Below, in pieces: positions 8,669 through 15,500 of a DNA stretch of 18,138 nt. Position numbers and translations under genes: made by a program. Source of the DNA: Gemmatimonadota bacterium (GTDB lineage: Bacteria > Gemmatimonadota > Gemmatimonadetes > Palauibacterales > Palauibacteraceae); assembly GCA_029863105.1 (NCBI GenBank), contig JAOTWC010000008.1, positions 1-18,138 on the forward strand, read 5' to 3'. The notes under the pieces were generated by a model, which had not been told where the DNA came from, ran no database searches, and saw only the letters and a list, made by a program, of their open reading frames with translations. The stretch's first letter is position 1, and each line of letters begins with the position of its first letter.

Positions 8669-8708
8669 ATATCTCGACACGCAGCTCGCCGGACAACCGG
8701 CAGGGTCT

Positions 8709-8730
8709 CGCTCCGAAAGACTTCGGAGCG
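8709..8730. repeat. Perfect 9-bp stem-loop
   Basis: CGCTCCGAA (8709-8717) pairs exactly with TTCGGAGCG (8722-8730) across a four-base loop. There is no T-run on either side. It would lie in the leader RNA if transcription of the metalloprotease starts at the AT-rich island, and upstream of the transcript if it starts after the TATAAT at 8792. Confidence 0.45.
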
Positions 8731-8791
8731 TCGGTTCGGCCCGGGTGATGTTTCCGCCCGCTGGTCCGGTGCTTGCGGACAGAACAGCGGA

Positions 8792-8797
8792 TATAAT
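8792..8797 (+). promoter_or_regulatory. Consensus -10 box for the metalloprotease gene
   Basis: TATAAT matches the sigma-70 -10 consensus exactly and lies 63 bases before the GTG start. The best TTG-like -35 (TTGCGG at 8773-8778) is only 13 bases away, so the -35 is weak or the promoter is activator-dependent. GGAGGA at 8849-8854 is the ribosome site. Confidence 0.45.
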
Positions 8798-8860
8798 CGT
8801 CCCGAAGATTTTCCTGTCCGGCGGACGAACATCGCCGTCTCTGCGAATGGAGGAAGCACC

Positions 8861-10714
8861 GTGAATCGATCGCGCGTTCGCCCGAGTGACCGCGTTCGGG
8901 TCGTTGCCACGCTGGCCGCACTTGGTCTGTTTGCCGCGGCCTGCCAGAGTTCCAACGAGGACTGCAGCGTCACCGATACGTGCCCAAATACGGCGCCCAG
9001 CGCCTCCATCACGTCCCCTGCGAACAGCTCGACGTTCGACGAGTTCGTCTCCGTCGCCTTTGCGGGGTCCGCTACGGACGCGGAAGACGGCACCCTCACC
9101 GGCGCGGCGCTCGTCTGGACGTCGAGCCTTGACGGCGCAATCGGCACCGGCGTGTCGTTCAACAAGGCGGATCTCTCCGTCGGTGTCCATACGATCACGC
9201 TGACGGCTACGGACAGCGAGGGCGCCGCGGGCACGGCGTCAATCCAGATCACCATTCTGGTTGTGGTGAATCAGCCCCCGGTGGCGACGATCACCTCACC
9301 GGCCAACGGAGGCTCGGCCGCCGCCGGAGCCAACGTGATCTTCACGGGAAGCGCCACGGATCCCGAGGACGGATCGATCACGGGCGCGGCACTCGTCTGG
9401 ACGTCGGATCTCGACGGCACGATCGGGACCGGCACCGGATTTTCGACAACCACGCTGTCCGGCGGGACGCACCAGATCACGCTGACGGCGACCGACAGCG
9501 ATGCCGCGGTGGGCACGGACATGATCTCGTTTTCGATCACCGGCGGAGGTGCGCCCGTGGTCGCCATCACGGCGCCGGTAAATCAGGGGAATGGCGCCCC
9601 GAACACCGTGTTCGAGGGCGCAGGCGTCACGTTTACAGGGTCCGGAACCGACCCGGAGGACGGACCGCTGACCGGTGCGTCTCTCGTATGGACGTCGAAC
9701 GTCGACGGCCAGATCGGTACGGGCGAGACCTTCTCGACGTCGGCCCTCAGCGATGGCATGCATACGGTCACACTGACCGGGACGGACGTCGATTCGAACG
9801 AAGGCAAGGAGACGGTGCTGGTGATCGTGAAGCCGCCATCCGCCGCAGGTTACCAGATCCACATTCGCCTGTCGGAGGGCGTGACGCTGTCGGCCGGCCA
9901 GCAGATTGCCGTCGACGATGCGGTGACGAAACTGCAGGCCGCCATCACGGGTGACGTGGGCGACATCGGTTCGTTCACCCGCGCCGCGGGATCGTGCGCG
10001 GGTGCATCAACGCCGGCGCTCAGCGAATCGCTCGACGACGTGATCATCTACCTCGAGTTCGTCCCGATCGACGGACCCGGTGGGACCGTGGGCTCCGCAG
10101 GCCCGTGCCTGTTCCGGGGTGGCACGGCGTTCTCCGCACTTGGAGGGATGCGCTTCGATACCGACGACCTGAATCAGATCGAAGCCCTCGGGCTGCTCGA
10201 CGACATCATCGTTCACGAGATGATGCACGTATTGGGATTCGGGACGTTCTGGGAGTCGCCCGTCGACTTGCTGGAGCAGCCGTCGGATCCGGCCAATCCG
10301 ACCCACGTGCCTGGCATGACGGACACGCACTTCACCGGGGCGGCGGCGCTGGCGGAGTTTGCAGCCATCGGTGGCGGCAGTTACACGGGCGGCAACATCG
10401 TTCCGGTGGAGAATGACACGGGCAACTTCGGCCCGGGAAGCCTCGATGGCCACTGGCGGGAGAGCGTATTCGATGAGGAGCTGATGACTCCGCAGGCGAA
10501 CCTGGGCAGCAATCCGATGAGTTCGCTGACGATCGCTTCGTTTGCCGACCTGGGGTACACGGTCGATCTGGGGGCCGCCGACCCCTATTCGCAAGTCTTC
10601 TCGATCGTGCTTGGTCCGGCTGGCGAACGAGTCACGGTCGACCTGTCCGGCGACCTGTGGCGAGGTCGTCTGGACGCCATCGAACCGGATGGCACCATCC
10701 GCCGGGTTCGCTGA
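8861..10714 (+). CDS. Leishmanolysin-like zinc metalloprotease lipoprotein with three Ig/PKD-like repeats
   Basis: This 617-residue secreted protein begins with a signal peptide ending in L-F-A-A-A-C (Cys28), so it is probably a lipoprotein, although the lipobox is weak at position -3. Three related beta-sandwich repeats fill residues about 46-135, 139-228 and 232-325. Each has the pattern A-L-V-W-T-S-x-L/V-D-G-x-I-G-T-G and a closing H-x-I/V-T-L-T-x-T-D. The catalytic domain shows H-E-M-M-H-V-L-G-F-G with zinc ligands His452 and His456, the third ligand His531 in G-H-W-R-E-S-V-F, and the Met-turn at 542 in E-L-M-T-P. This is the arrangement of leishmanolysin-related peptidases (family M8). 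The GTG start is fixed by GGAGGAAG six bases upstream. The likely role is extracellular protein degradation; the repeats would space or bind substrate. A strong terminator follows, so it is monocistronic. Confidence 0.9.
   Translation: MNRSRVRPSDRVRVVATLAALGLFAAACQSSNEDCSVTDTCPNTAPSASITSPANSSTFDEFVSVAFAGSATDAEDGTLTGAALVWTSSLDGAIGTGVSFNKADLSVGVHTITLTATDSEGAAGTASIQITILVVVNQPPVATITSPANGGSAAAGANVIFTGSATDPEDGSITGAALVWTSDLDGTIGTGTGFSTTTLSGGTHQITLTATDSDAAVGTDMISFSITGGGAPVVAITAPVNQGNGAPNTVFEGAGVTFTGSGTDPEDGPLTGASLVWTSNVDGQIGTGETFSTSALSDGMHTVTLTGTDVDSNEGKETVLVIVKPPSAAGYQIHIRLSEGVTLSAGQQIAVDDAVTKLQAAITGDVGDIGSFTRAAGSCAGASTPALSESLDDVIIYLEFVPIDGPGGTVGSAGPCLFRGGTAFSALGGMRFDTDDLNQIEALGLLDDIIVHEMMHVLGFGTFWESPVDLLEQPSDPANPTHVPGMTDTHFTGAAALAEFAAIGGGSYTGGNIVPVENDTGNFGPGSLDGHWRESVFDEELMTPQANLGSNPMSSLTIASFADLGYTVDLGAADPYSQVFSIVLGPAGERVTVDLSGDLWRGRLDAIEPDGTIRRVR
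8996..9835 (+). repeat. Three tandem repeat units coding for Ig/PKD-like domains
   Basis: Units of roughly 270-285 bp lie at about 8996-9265, 9275-9544 and 9554-9835. Short identical DNA words recur in register, such as CTCGTCTGGACGTCG in units 1 and 2. Units 1 and 2 look closest; unit 3 carries a short insertion (N-Q-G-N-G-A-P-N-T-V) near its start. This points to internal duplication followed by divergence. Confidence 0.75.
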
Positions 10715-10742
10715 TCGATCAGCGGGCGGGCATGTGGTCGAA

Positions 10743-10785
10743 CGAGGCCGGGGCGCGTAGCGCGTCCCGGCCTCGCTTTCTTGTT
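10743..10785 (+). terminator. Intrinsic terminator after the metalloprotease gene
   Basis: A 15-bp stem pairs 10743-10757 with 10761-10775 around a three-base TAG loop, with a single G-T wobble (10753 with 10765). It is followed by CTTTCTTGTT. It starts 29 bases after the stop codon and separates this gene from the next plus-strand gene. Confidence 0.85.
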
Positions 10786-10927
10786 CAAAGCGCGGCCTTC
10801 TTCCCGAACTTTCCTGGCACCACGCGTGTAGTCTGGTGGCGAGACTCCGGGTACTATCCCACCGACGGCGCAACGAACCGCGCGCCCAAGGTGTCTCAGC
10901 CCGTATGGGACCGGCACCATGACTTTC

Positions 10928-10933
10928 AGGAGG
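10928..10933 (+). promoter_or_regulatory. Ribosome-binding site that decides the start of the anchor-B protein
   Basis: AGGAGG stands six bases before the ATG at 10940. It lies inside the frame that would be used from the alternative ATG at 10919, so that upstream start is unlikely. A TAGTCT at 10829-10834 is a possible -10 box for the transcript, with no clear -35. Confidence 0.75.
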
Positions 10934-10939
10934 ATCAGC

Positions 10940-13402
10940 ATGACGATGCACCGTACTATGGCGTGCGCCTTGTTCACTGCCCTGTTCACGATGGTCGGGG
11001 CCGCCCCGGCATTCGCCCAGGCGTATGGGTACCGGGCGGCCGTCGCAGGTGACGAACTCGTCGTCACCGAACCCTTGAACAGCACGACCCCCGGCGCCGT
11101 CTACGTGTACAGGCGGGATAGCTCCGGCGAGTGGGTGCAGAGCGCCCAGCTGCTGGCCAGCGACGCGTCGGCGAACGACTTCTTCGGTCGGTCACTGGCT
11201 GTCGACGGATCGACCATGTTCATCGGCGCGACGGTGAAGGACAACAGCACCGGCGCGATGTACCGGTTCGAGCGCGGGGCGGACGGCGCCTGGACCGAGG
11301 TGGAGCGTTTCCGACCCGAGGACCTCGCGGAAGGCGAGTCGTTCGGCCGGATGGCTGCGATGTCCGGAGACCTGGCCGTGTTCGCAGCGTGGGGACATGC
11401 GGAGGGACGCGGTGGGGCGTGGGTCTACGAACGGGACGGCAGGGGCGCGTGGAATCGCACGGCGCGACTCACCGCGAGCGACGGGGCCCAGCAGGACTTC
11501 TTCGGGTACTCCCTGGCGACCGACGGGAATGTCATCGCCGTGGGTGCCGCGCTGCGAGATCGCGTCCAGGATGATGGCGAAGCGGCTGACGCCGAAGCGG
11601 ACGAGGCGGCGGGTGACGGGGCCGAAACCGCGGAGCCTGAGACCGAGCCGGACGTCGGGGCGGTGTACATCTTCGAGCGAGATGCCGATGGCGAGTGGCA
11701 GGAGAGCGTCGTAGAGGTGCCGTGGCTCGAATCCAACGCCCTGTTCGGCTGGTCCGTTGCCGTTCTGGCCGGTGACGTCCTGGCGGGCGCACCCGGCGAG
11801 AGTGGCTTTACCGGTACCGTCTACCGGCTCACGAAGGGCGATGACGGCTGGAGCGTCAGCCAGGCGCTGCAGGCGTTTGACGGAGCGCCCGGCAGCTGGT
11901 TCGGGTCGGCGGTCGGCGTCGCGGACGGAGCGGTGTGGGTTGGCTCCCAGGGCGCGGATCAAGGCGCGGGAGCGACATACATGCTCGCCTATGACGGTGA
12001 TTCCGCGATTACCGGCATCTCGAAGCTGGAGGCGTCGAATCTGGAGCAGGGTGACAACCTGGGTACGTTTCTTACGGTCTCGGGAGGCACGGCGGTCGTC
12101 ACGGCCGGAGGCTCGGACTACGGACTCGGGGCCGTACGCGTGTTCGCGTCGGCTGGCGGTGAGTGGGCCGAGTCGGGCGAGTTGTTCACCGAGGCTGCAA
12201 CCCCGTACGAGCCGATCACGGGCGGCAAGGTGGACTGCTCGGAAGGCGAAGCCGGCGGATTCGGCTGTAAGGACGTGGACGTCCTGTCCTTCCTCCCCCT
12301 CCAGGCAATCGGAGCGGGCCGCGGCGTCACGACGAACGACGTGTGGGGCTGGACCGACCCGGAGACCGGACACGAATACGCGCTGGTCGGGATGACGGAC
12401 GCGACTTCGTTCATCGATGTGACGGACGCGGTAAATCCGGTGTACGTGGGCAAACTGGACAGGACCCCTGGGGCCCCCGGCAGCGGCTGGCGCGACATCA
12501 AGGTCTACCAGAACCACGCGTTCATCGTGTCGGAGGCGGGCGGGCATGGCGTGCAGGTGTTCGACCTCACGGAGCTGCGTGACTTCCAGGGAGCGCCGAT
12601 CGAGTTCGGGCAGACTGCTCATTATGACGGCGTCTCCAGTGCTCACAATATCGTGATCAACGAGCAGTCTGGTTTCGCGTTCAGCGTGGGCTCCGGTGGC
12701 GGTGGCGAGACGTGTGGCGGGGGCCTGCACATGATTGACGTCCGAACGCCTGCCCAACCCTCGTTCGCCGGCTGCTTCTCGGATCCGAAGACCGGGAACG
12801 CGGGCACCGGCTACTCGCACGACGCGCAGTGCGTGATCTATGAAGGTCCGGACGCCGATTATCGCGGACGCGAGATCTGCATCGGATCGAACGAGACGGC
12901 CATCAGCGTGGCGGACGTGACGGACAAGGCGAACCCGATCGCGATCACTTCCGCCACGTATCCGACGGTCGGGTACGCCCACCAGGGGTGGTTCACGGAA
13001 GATCAGCGGTACTTCTTCATGAATGACGAGGGCGACGAGACCAATCAGGAACTCGGGCTCACCGCCACCCGGACGCTGATCTGGGACATGCAGGATCTGG
13101 ATGATCCGATACTCGTCAAGGAGCACCTCGGGGAGACCCTGACGATCGACCATAACCTGTATATCAAGGGCGATCTGATGTACCAGTCGAACTATGTGAG
13201 CGGGTTACGGATCCTCGATGTCTCCGATCCAGTGAATCCGGTCGAAGTCGGCTTTTTCGATACGGTTCCGGACAACGAGAGCGTCGTGTTCGACGGTTCG
13301 TGGAGCAACTACCCGTTCTTCGAGAGCGGCACGATCGTGGTCACGAGCGGCTCCCAGGGGGTGTTCATGCTTCAGAAGAGGGACTCTGACCCTGTAACGT
13401 GA
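10940..13402 (+). CDS. Secreted FG-GAP-like propeller / choice-of-anchor-B family protein
   Basis: This 820-residue exported protein has a signal peptide with a likely cut after A-P-A-F-A (about residue 26). Residues about 28-410 carry repeated FG-GAP-like blades: F-F-G-R-S-L-A-V, F-F-G-Y-S-L-A-T, L-F-G-W-S-V-A-V and W-F-G-S-A-V-G-V, with G-A-V-Y-V/I-Y/F strands between them. This predicts an integrin-type beta-propeller. An acidic Asp/Glu/Ala insert of about 28 residues (around 212-240) interrupts it. Residues about 425-815 match the choice-of-anchor-B family, with LVIVD-like strands (T-S-F-I-D-V-T-D and L-R-I-L-D-V-S-D) and the motifs S-A-H-N-I, Y-S-H-D-A-Q-C and Y-A-H-Q-G-W-F. I see no C-terminal sorting signal. 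The role is probably extracellular binding or adhesion; no catalytic function is assigned. It is closed by a strong terminator. Confidence 0.85.
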   Translation: MTMHRTMACALFTALFTMVGAAPAFAQAYGYRAAVAGDELVVTEPLNSTTPGAVYVYRRDSSGEWVQSAQLLASDASANDFFGRSLAVDGSTMFIGATVKDNSTGAMYRFERGADGAWTEVERFRPEDLAEGESFGRMAAMSGDLAVFAAWGHAEGRGGAWVYERDGRGAWNRTARLTASDGAQQDFFGYSLATDGNVIAVGAALRDRVQDDGEAADAEADEAAGDGAETAEPETEPDVGAVYIFERDADGEWQESVVEVPWLESNALFGWSVAVLAGDVLAGAPGESGFTGTVYRLTKGDDGWSVSQALQAFDGAPGSWFGSAVGVADGAVWVGSQGADQGAGATYMLAYDGDSAITGISKLEASNLEQGDNLGTFLTVSGGTAVVTAGGSDYGLGAVRVFASAGGEWAESGELFTEAATPYEPITGGKVDCSEGEAGGFGCKDVDVLSFLPLQAIGAGRGVTTNDVWGWTDPETGHEYALVGMTDATSFIDVTDAVNPVYVGKLDRTPGAPGSGWRDIKVYQNHAFIVSEAGGHGVQVFDLTELRDFQGAPIEFGQTAHYDGVSSAHNIVINEQSGFAFSVGSGGGGETCGGGLHMIDVRTPAQPSFAGCFSDPKTGNAGTGYSHDAQCVIYEGPDADYRGREICIGSNETAISVADVTDKANPIAITSATYPTVGYAHQGWFTEDQRYFFMNDEGDETNQELGLTATRTLIWDMQDLDDPILVKEHLGETLTIDHNLYIKGDLMYQSNYVSGLRILDVSDPVNPVEVGFFDTVPDNESVVFDGSWSNYPFFESGTIVVTSGSQGVFMLQKRDSDPVT

Positions 13403-13430
13403 CAACACAGCCACATCTAAGGGCATTCGA

Positions 13431-13465
13431 CCCCCCGGCAGCCGGAAAGGCGCCGGGGGGTTTCT
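13431..13465 (+). terminator. Intrinsic terminator after the anchor-B gene
   Basis: CCCCCCGGC (13431-13439) pairs with GCCGGGGGG (13452-13460). The intervening bases add a 3-bp extension, GCC with GGC around a GGAAA loop, after a bulged A. TTTCTGTC follows at once. It lies 28 bases after the stop codon. Confidence 0.9.
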
Positions 13466-13611
13466 GTCTCGCAGTCGGTCTTCCGCCGGAGCTGGAGCGT
13501 TCTCAAACGCACCGTGATCCACTCGCGGCCCGGGCGGCAGCCGTCTAGTTTGGGAACATCACTCGGGGTCCTCCGGACCCGTATCGTACAGATCGAGGGA
13601 GCAGCGTGCTC

Positions 13612-14100
13612 ATGAATAGAATCGTGATCCTGGCAGGCCTGACAGCTACCGCTGCTCTCGGCGCGGCGTTCGCCTTCGGTCTGTTCTCGTCGGGGGACAC
13701 CGAAGGCTCCTCGGGCCTGCTGGCGGCTGATTCGCCCGTCGTCACGGTGTATAAGAGCCCTACCTGAGGATGCTGCAGCGAGTGGGTGGGTCACCTGCAA
13801 GACAACGGGTTCGAGGTTGAAACGGTGGATACGGAAGCCATGGCCGCGGTCAAGGCCGATCACGGGATCACACCAGACCTGCTGGGCTGCCACACCGCGG
13901 AGGTCGGGGGCTATACGATCGAGGGACACGTACCCGCCGACGTGATCCGGCAACTTCTGGAGGAAAAACCCGACATCGCGGGCCTCGCCGTGCCCGGCAT
14001 GCCCAGGGGGTCTCCGGGCATGGACGGTCCGATATCGGACCCCTACGACATCATTGCGTTTGATCTGGCGGGGGGTCGGTCCGTCTACGCGAGCCGCTGA
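13612..14100 (+). CDS. Candidate selenoprotein: DUF411/CopG-type metal-binding protein with in-frame TGA (Sec52)
   Basis: Read from the ATG at 13612 with the TGA at 13765-13767 taken as selenocysteine, this is a complete 162-residue DUF411 protein. Residues about 4-26 are a signal peptide or membrane anchor, so it acts outside the cytoplasm. The domain starts V-V-T-V-Y-K-S-P-T, then Sec52-Gly-Cys54-Cys55-S-E-W-V, where the family has C-G-C-C. Later family marks are intact: G-C-H-T (Cys93, His94), I-E-G-H-V-P-A-D (His106) and L-A-V-P-G-M-P-x-G-S-P-G-M. The DUF411 member CopG is a periplasmic thioredoxin-fold protein that binds a copper cluster through these cysteines, so copper handling is the likely role. 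GAGGGAG at 13595-13601 is the ribosome site; a GTG at 13606 in the same frame is an alternative start. A gene caller that treats TGA as stop would begin at GTG 13786 and lose the metal site. A Cys-to-stop mutation is the competing explanation. Confidence 0.88.
13765..13767 (+). other. In-frame TGA read as selenocysteine
   Basis: Fifty-one open codons precede this TGA and 110 follow it in the same frame, and both sides match DUF411 without a gap. The codon replaces the first Cys of the C-G-C-C metal site. A one-base change of TGC or TGT would produce it, but at exactly this position Sec is the more economical reading. Confidence 0.85.
13774..13799 (+). promoter_or_regulatory. Candidate bacterial SECIS stem-loop
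   Basis: TGCAG (13774-13778) pairs with CTGCA (13795-13799). After a three-base bulge (CGA), GTG (13782-13784) pairs with CAC (13792-13794). The apical loop is GGTGGGT (13785-13791), with GGT first, 17 bases after the TGA. A second fold of the same bases pairs 13782-13788 with 13792-13798, using two adjacent G-T wobbles, and exposes GGT at 13789-13791. Both put a GGU in the loop at a distance normal for SelB-binding bacterial SECIS elements. Confidence 0.7.
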
Positions 14101-14109
14101 GTCGGCCGT

Positions 14110-14499
14110 CTACGGTGTCTTGCCGCTGGCCGCGATGTAACTGCCGTCATCCAGCTTCAGCAGGGCTAACCGGTTTACGGAACCGCATACGGTGCACAGG
14201 CCCGTCTCGGCGTTGAGTACCTTGAATTCGGTTGGGAAACTGCATTCTTCGCACACCGCGTGAACGACGCTCCAGGGTTCAACCCTTTCCTCCTCGCTGC
14301 GGGCCAGGCGAATGCCCATGACGATCGCCGGGAGCCCGGAAAGGGGACACAGGTTGCCGTCACAGGCCGTGCCGAAATCCAGACAGACGACCTGGCTCCC
14401 GTCTGGCAGATTCGCATGCGCGTGGTGTCCCGGCGATGGTGTGACGACGAACTGGACATCCTTCTGGCAGTGCGAGCAGTACGTCATATGCTTGTTCAC
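14110..14499 (-). CDS. Zinc-ribbon-like Cys-rich protein at the end of the rnf operon, function unknown
   Basis: This 129-residue protein has no signal peptide or membrane span. Its cysteines come in groups: Cys8 and Cys11 (Y-C-S-H-C), Cys39, Cys46 and Cys51, Cys83 and Cys86 (C-E-E-C), and Cys102 and Cys105 (C-T-V-C-G). The CxxC pairs suggest one or two zinc ribbons or an iron-sulfur site. I do not recognise the family. The GTG at 14499 is chosen as start because CGGAGG (14505-14510) stands five bases before it; the next ATG, at 14487, would be 17 bases away. The frame is open further upstream, but that part lies inside apbE. It starts 14 bp after apbE and is probably the last gene of the rnf operon. 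It ends 9 bp from the selenoprotein gene, tail to tail, with no terminator between. Confidence 0.72.
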   Translation of the reverse strand: MNKHMTYCSHCQKDVQFVVTPSPGHHAHANLPDGSQVVCLDFGTACDGNLCPLSGLPAIVMGIRLARSEEERVEPWSVVHAVCEECSFPTEFKVLNAETGLCTVCGSVNRLALLKLDDGSYIAASGKTP

Positions 14500-14513
14500 G
14501 AACACCTCCGGCC

Positions 14514-15500
14514 TCAGGCCATGTGGACGATTTCTGTCCGGCCATTGAACGAGCGCCGCGACATCTCGCCGGTCGCTCCGAAATACGCGGTCGCGGCAGC
14601 GTCCGCCATCATGCATGTGTCGGCAGCCACCGTGATCGTGTGCGAATGGGTCCGGCGAGGTGCAGCCGTTTCCGGGTCCAGGATGTGGTGGTAGCGTCGG
14701 CCGTCGTGATCGAAGTACGCCTCGTAATCCCCCGACGTGGCCAGCGCACCATCTGACACGCGCAGGGTCGCCAGCAGTGCGGTCGGATCCGACGGCGATC
14801 GAACCCCTGCCTGCCAGGGATCGCCGTCTTCCGCGCGCCCAAGGGCATACAGATCGCCACCCGCATTTACCAGACCATCCTGTATTCCTGCTTCGCGCAG
14901 AGCCGTCACCGCCAGATCCACCGCGTGTCCCTTCGCAATACCGCCGAGGTCGATAGCCAGGTCCGGTTCGTGAAACCGGACCACGTCGTGACCCTTGTAT
15001 CGGCCGATCTCGAGGCTCTCATACAGCCGCCGATCGGCGTACCGCAGGTACGCGGAGGGGGATGGAGGAGACCGGCGATTTTCCACGTTCCACAACTCCA
15101 CGACCGACCCGAGGCAGGGATCGAATCTGCCCCCGGTCTGCGCCGCCCATTGCACACCAGCCCGCAGCACGGCCGCCGTTTCGGCATGAATCGGGACGGG
15201 TTCCCGCGTGGCGAGGGAATTCGCCCGGCCGACATCGGATGCAGGGTCGAACCGGCTCATCGCGCGGTCGACCCAGAGCAGGCGGTCCACAGCCGCGTCG
15301 ATAGCCGCCTGCGCGAGTAGCTCGTCGTCGTGGACGACCGCCACTTCGGCGATCGAACCCATCACCGGAATCGTGCGGCGGACGAGCCGGCGGCGGGTGG
15401 CCCAGCGGACCAGCGGCAGGGACACGACGAACGCACCGATCCCGAGCGAGATTACCTCCCGGCGGGAGGGCCGCCACATGTCTCGGTCATGCATTGTCAT
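14514..15500 (-). CDS. apbE: FAD:protein FMN transferase (ApbE)
   Basis: This 328-residue flavin transferase attaches FMN through a phosphodiester bond to Thr residues of target proteins; in an rnf operon the targets are RnfG and RnfD. Family motifs are F-D-P-A-S-D at 84-89, G-G-R-F-D-P at 123-128, D-L-G-G-I-A-K-G at 184-191, N-A-G-G-D-L-Y-A-L-G at 212-221, A-T-S-G-D-Y-E at 254-260 and H-I-L-D-P-E-T at 272-278 (usually followed by Gly, here Ala). The N-terminus (S-R-R-E-V-I-S-L-G, then a hydrophobic run at about 18-31) looks like a twin-arginine signal or anchor, so it works on the periplasmic side. The ATG at 15500 is preceded by GGAG at seven bases and overlaps the Cys-rich peptide gene by 14 bp. 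A longer frame from 15590 would be antisense to nothing but would cover that gene, so it is rejected. Confidence 0.93.
   Translation of the reverse strand: MTMHDRDMWRPSRREVISLGIGAFVVSLPLVRWATRRRLVRRTIPVMGSIAEVAVVHDDELLAQAAIDAAVDRLLWVDRAMSRFDPASDVGRANSLATREPVPIHAETAAVLRAGVQWAAQTGGRFDPCLGSVVELWNVENRRSPPSPSAYLRYADRRLYESLEIGRYKGHDVVRFHEPDLAIDLGGIAKGHAVDLAVTALREAGIQDGLVNAGGDLYALGRAEDGDPWQAGVRSPSDPTALLATLRVSDGALATSGDYEAYFDHDGRRYHHILDPETAAPRRTHSHTITVAADTCMMADAAATAYFGATGEMSRRSFNGRTEIVHMA

Larger units (their letters stand above)
8454..8860. other. 407-bp intergenic region with several inverted repeats and an AT-rich island
   Basis: No coding frame in this stretch looks real, and I see no tRNA or known RNA family. 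It separates two divergent genes. From left to right it holds an 8-bp inverted repeat (8604-8611 with 8626-8633), an AT-rich island with a 19-bp near-palindrome (8650-8668), a perfect 9-bp hairpin (8709-8730) and a consensus -10 box (8792-8797). This is far more structure than the other intergenic spaces here, which suggests regulated divergent transcription or a small RNA. Confidence 0.5.

Noticed and set aside
8444..9255. Minus-strand frames covering the intergenic region and the start of the metalloprotease gene
   Set aside because: They run antisense through the signal peptide and first repeat, show no family resemblance, and lack a ribosome site.
10919..10939. ATG at 10919 as start of the anchor-B protein
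   Set aside because: The only good ribosome site lies between this ATG and the one at 10940, and the signal peptide fits the shorter form.
11192..13153. A 653-codon open frame on the minus strand
   Set aside because: It is the shadow of the anchor-B gene, with Arg-rich composition and no recognisable domain.
13786..14100. A 104-residue gene starting at GTG 13786 as the whole DUF411 gene
   Set aside because: It begins inside the conserved domain, after the metal-binding motif, has no ribosome site, and its GTG lies in the SECIS-like hairpin. The upstream frame holds the missing start of the domain and a signal peptide.
13612..14100. The DUF411 gene as a simple pseudogene with a nonsense mutation
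   Set aside because: Not fully excluded, but every other position is intact, the stop is TGA and not TAG or TAA, it falls on a cysteine of the active site, and a suitable stem-loop follows.
14500..14616. Longer start of the zinc-ribbon protein inside apbE
   Set aside because: The extension runs through the apbE coding end. A ribosome site stands directly before GTG 14499.
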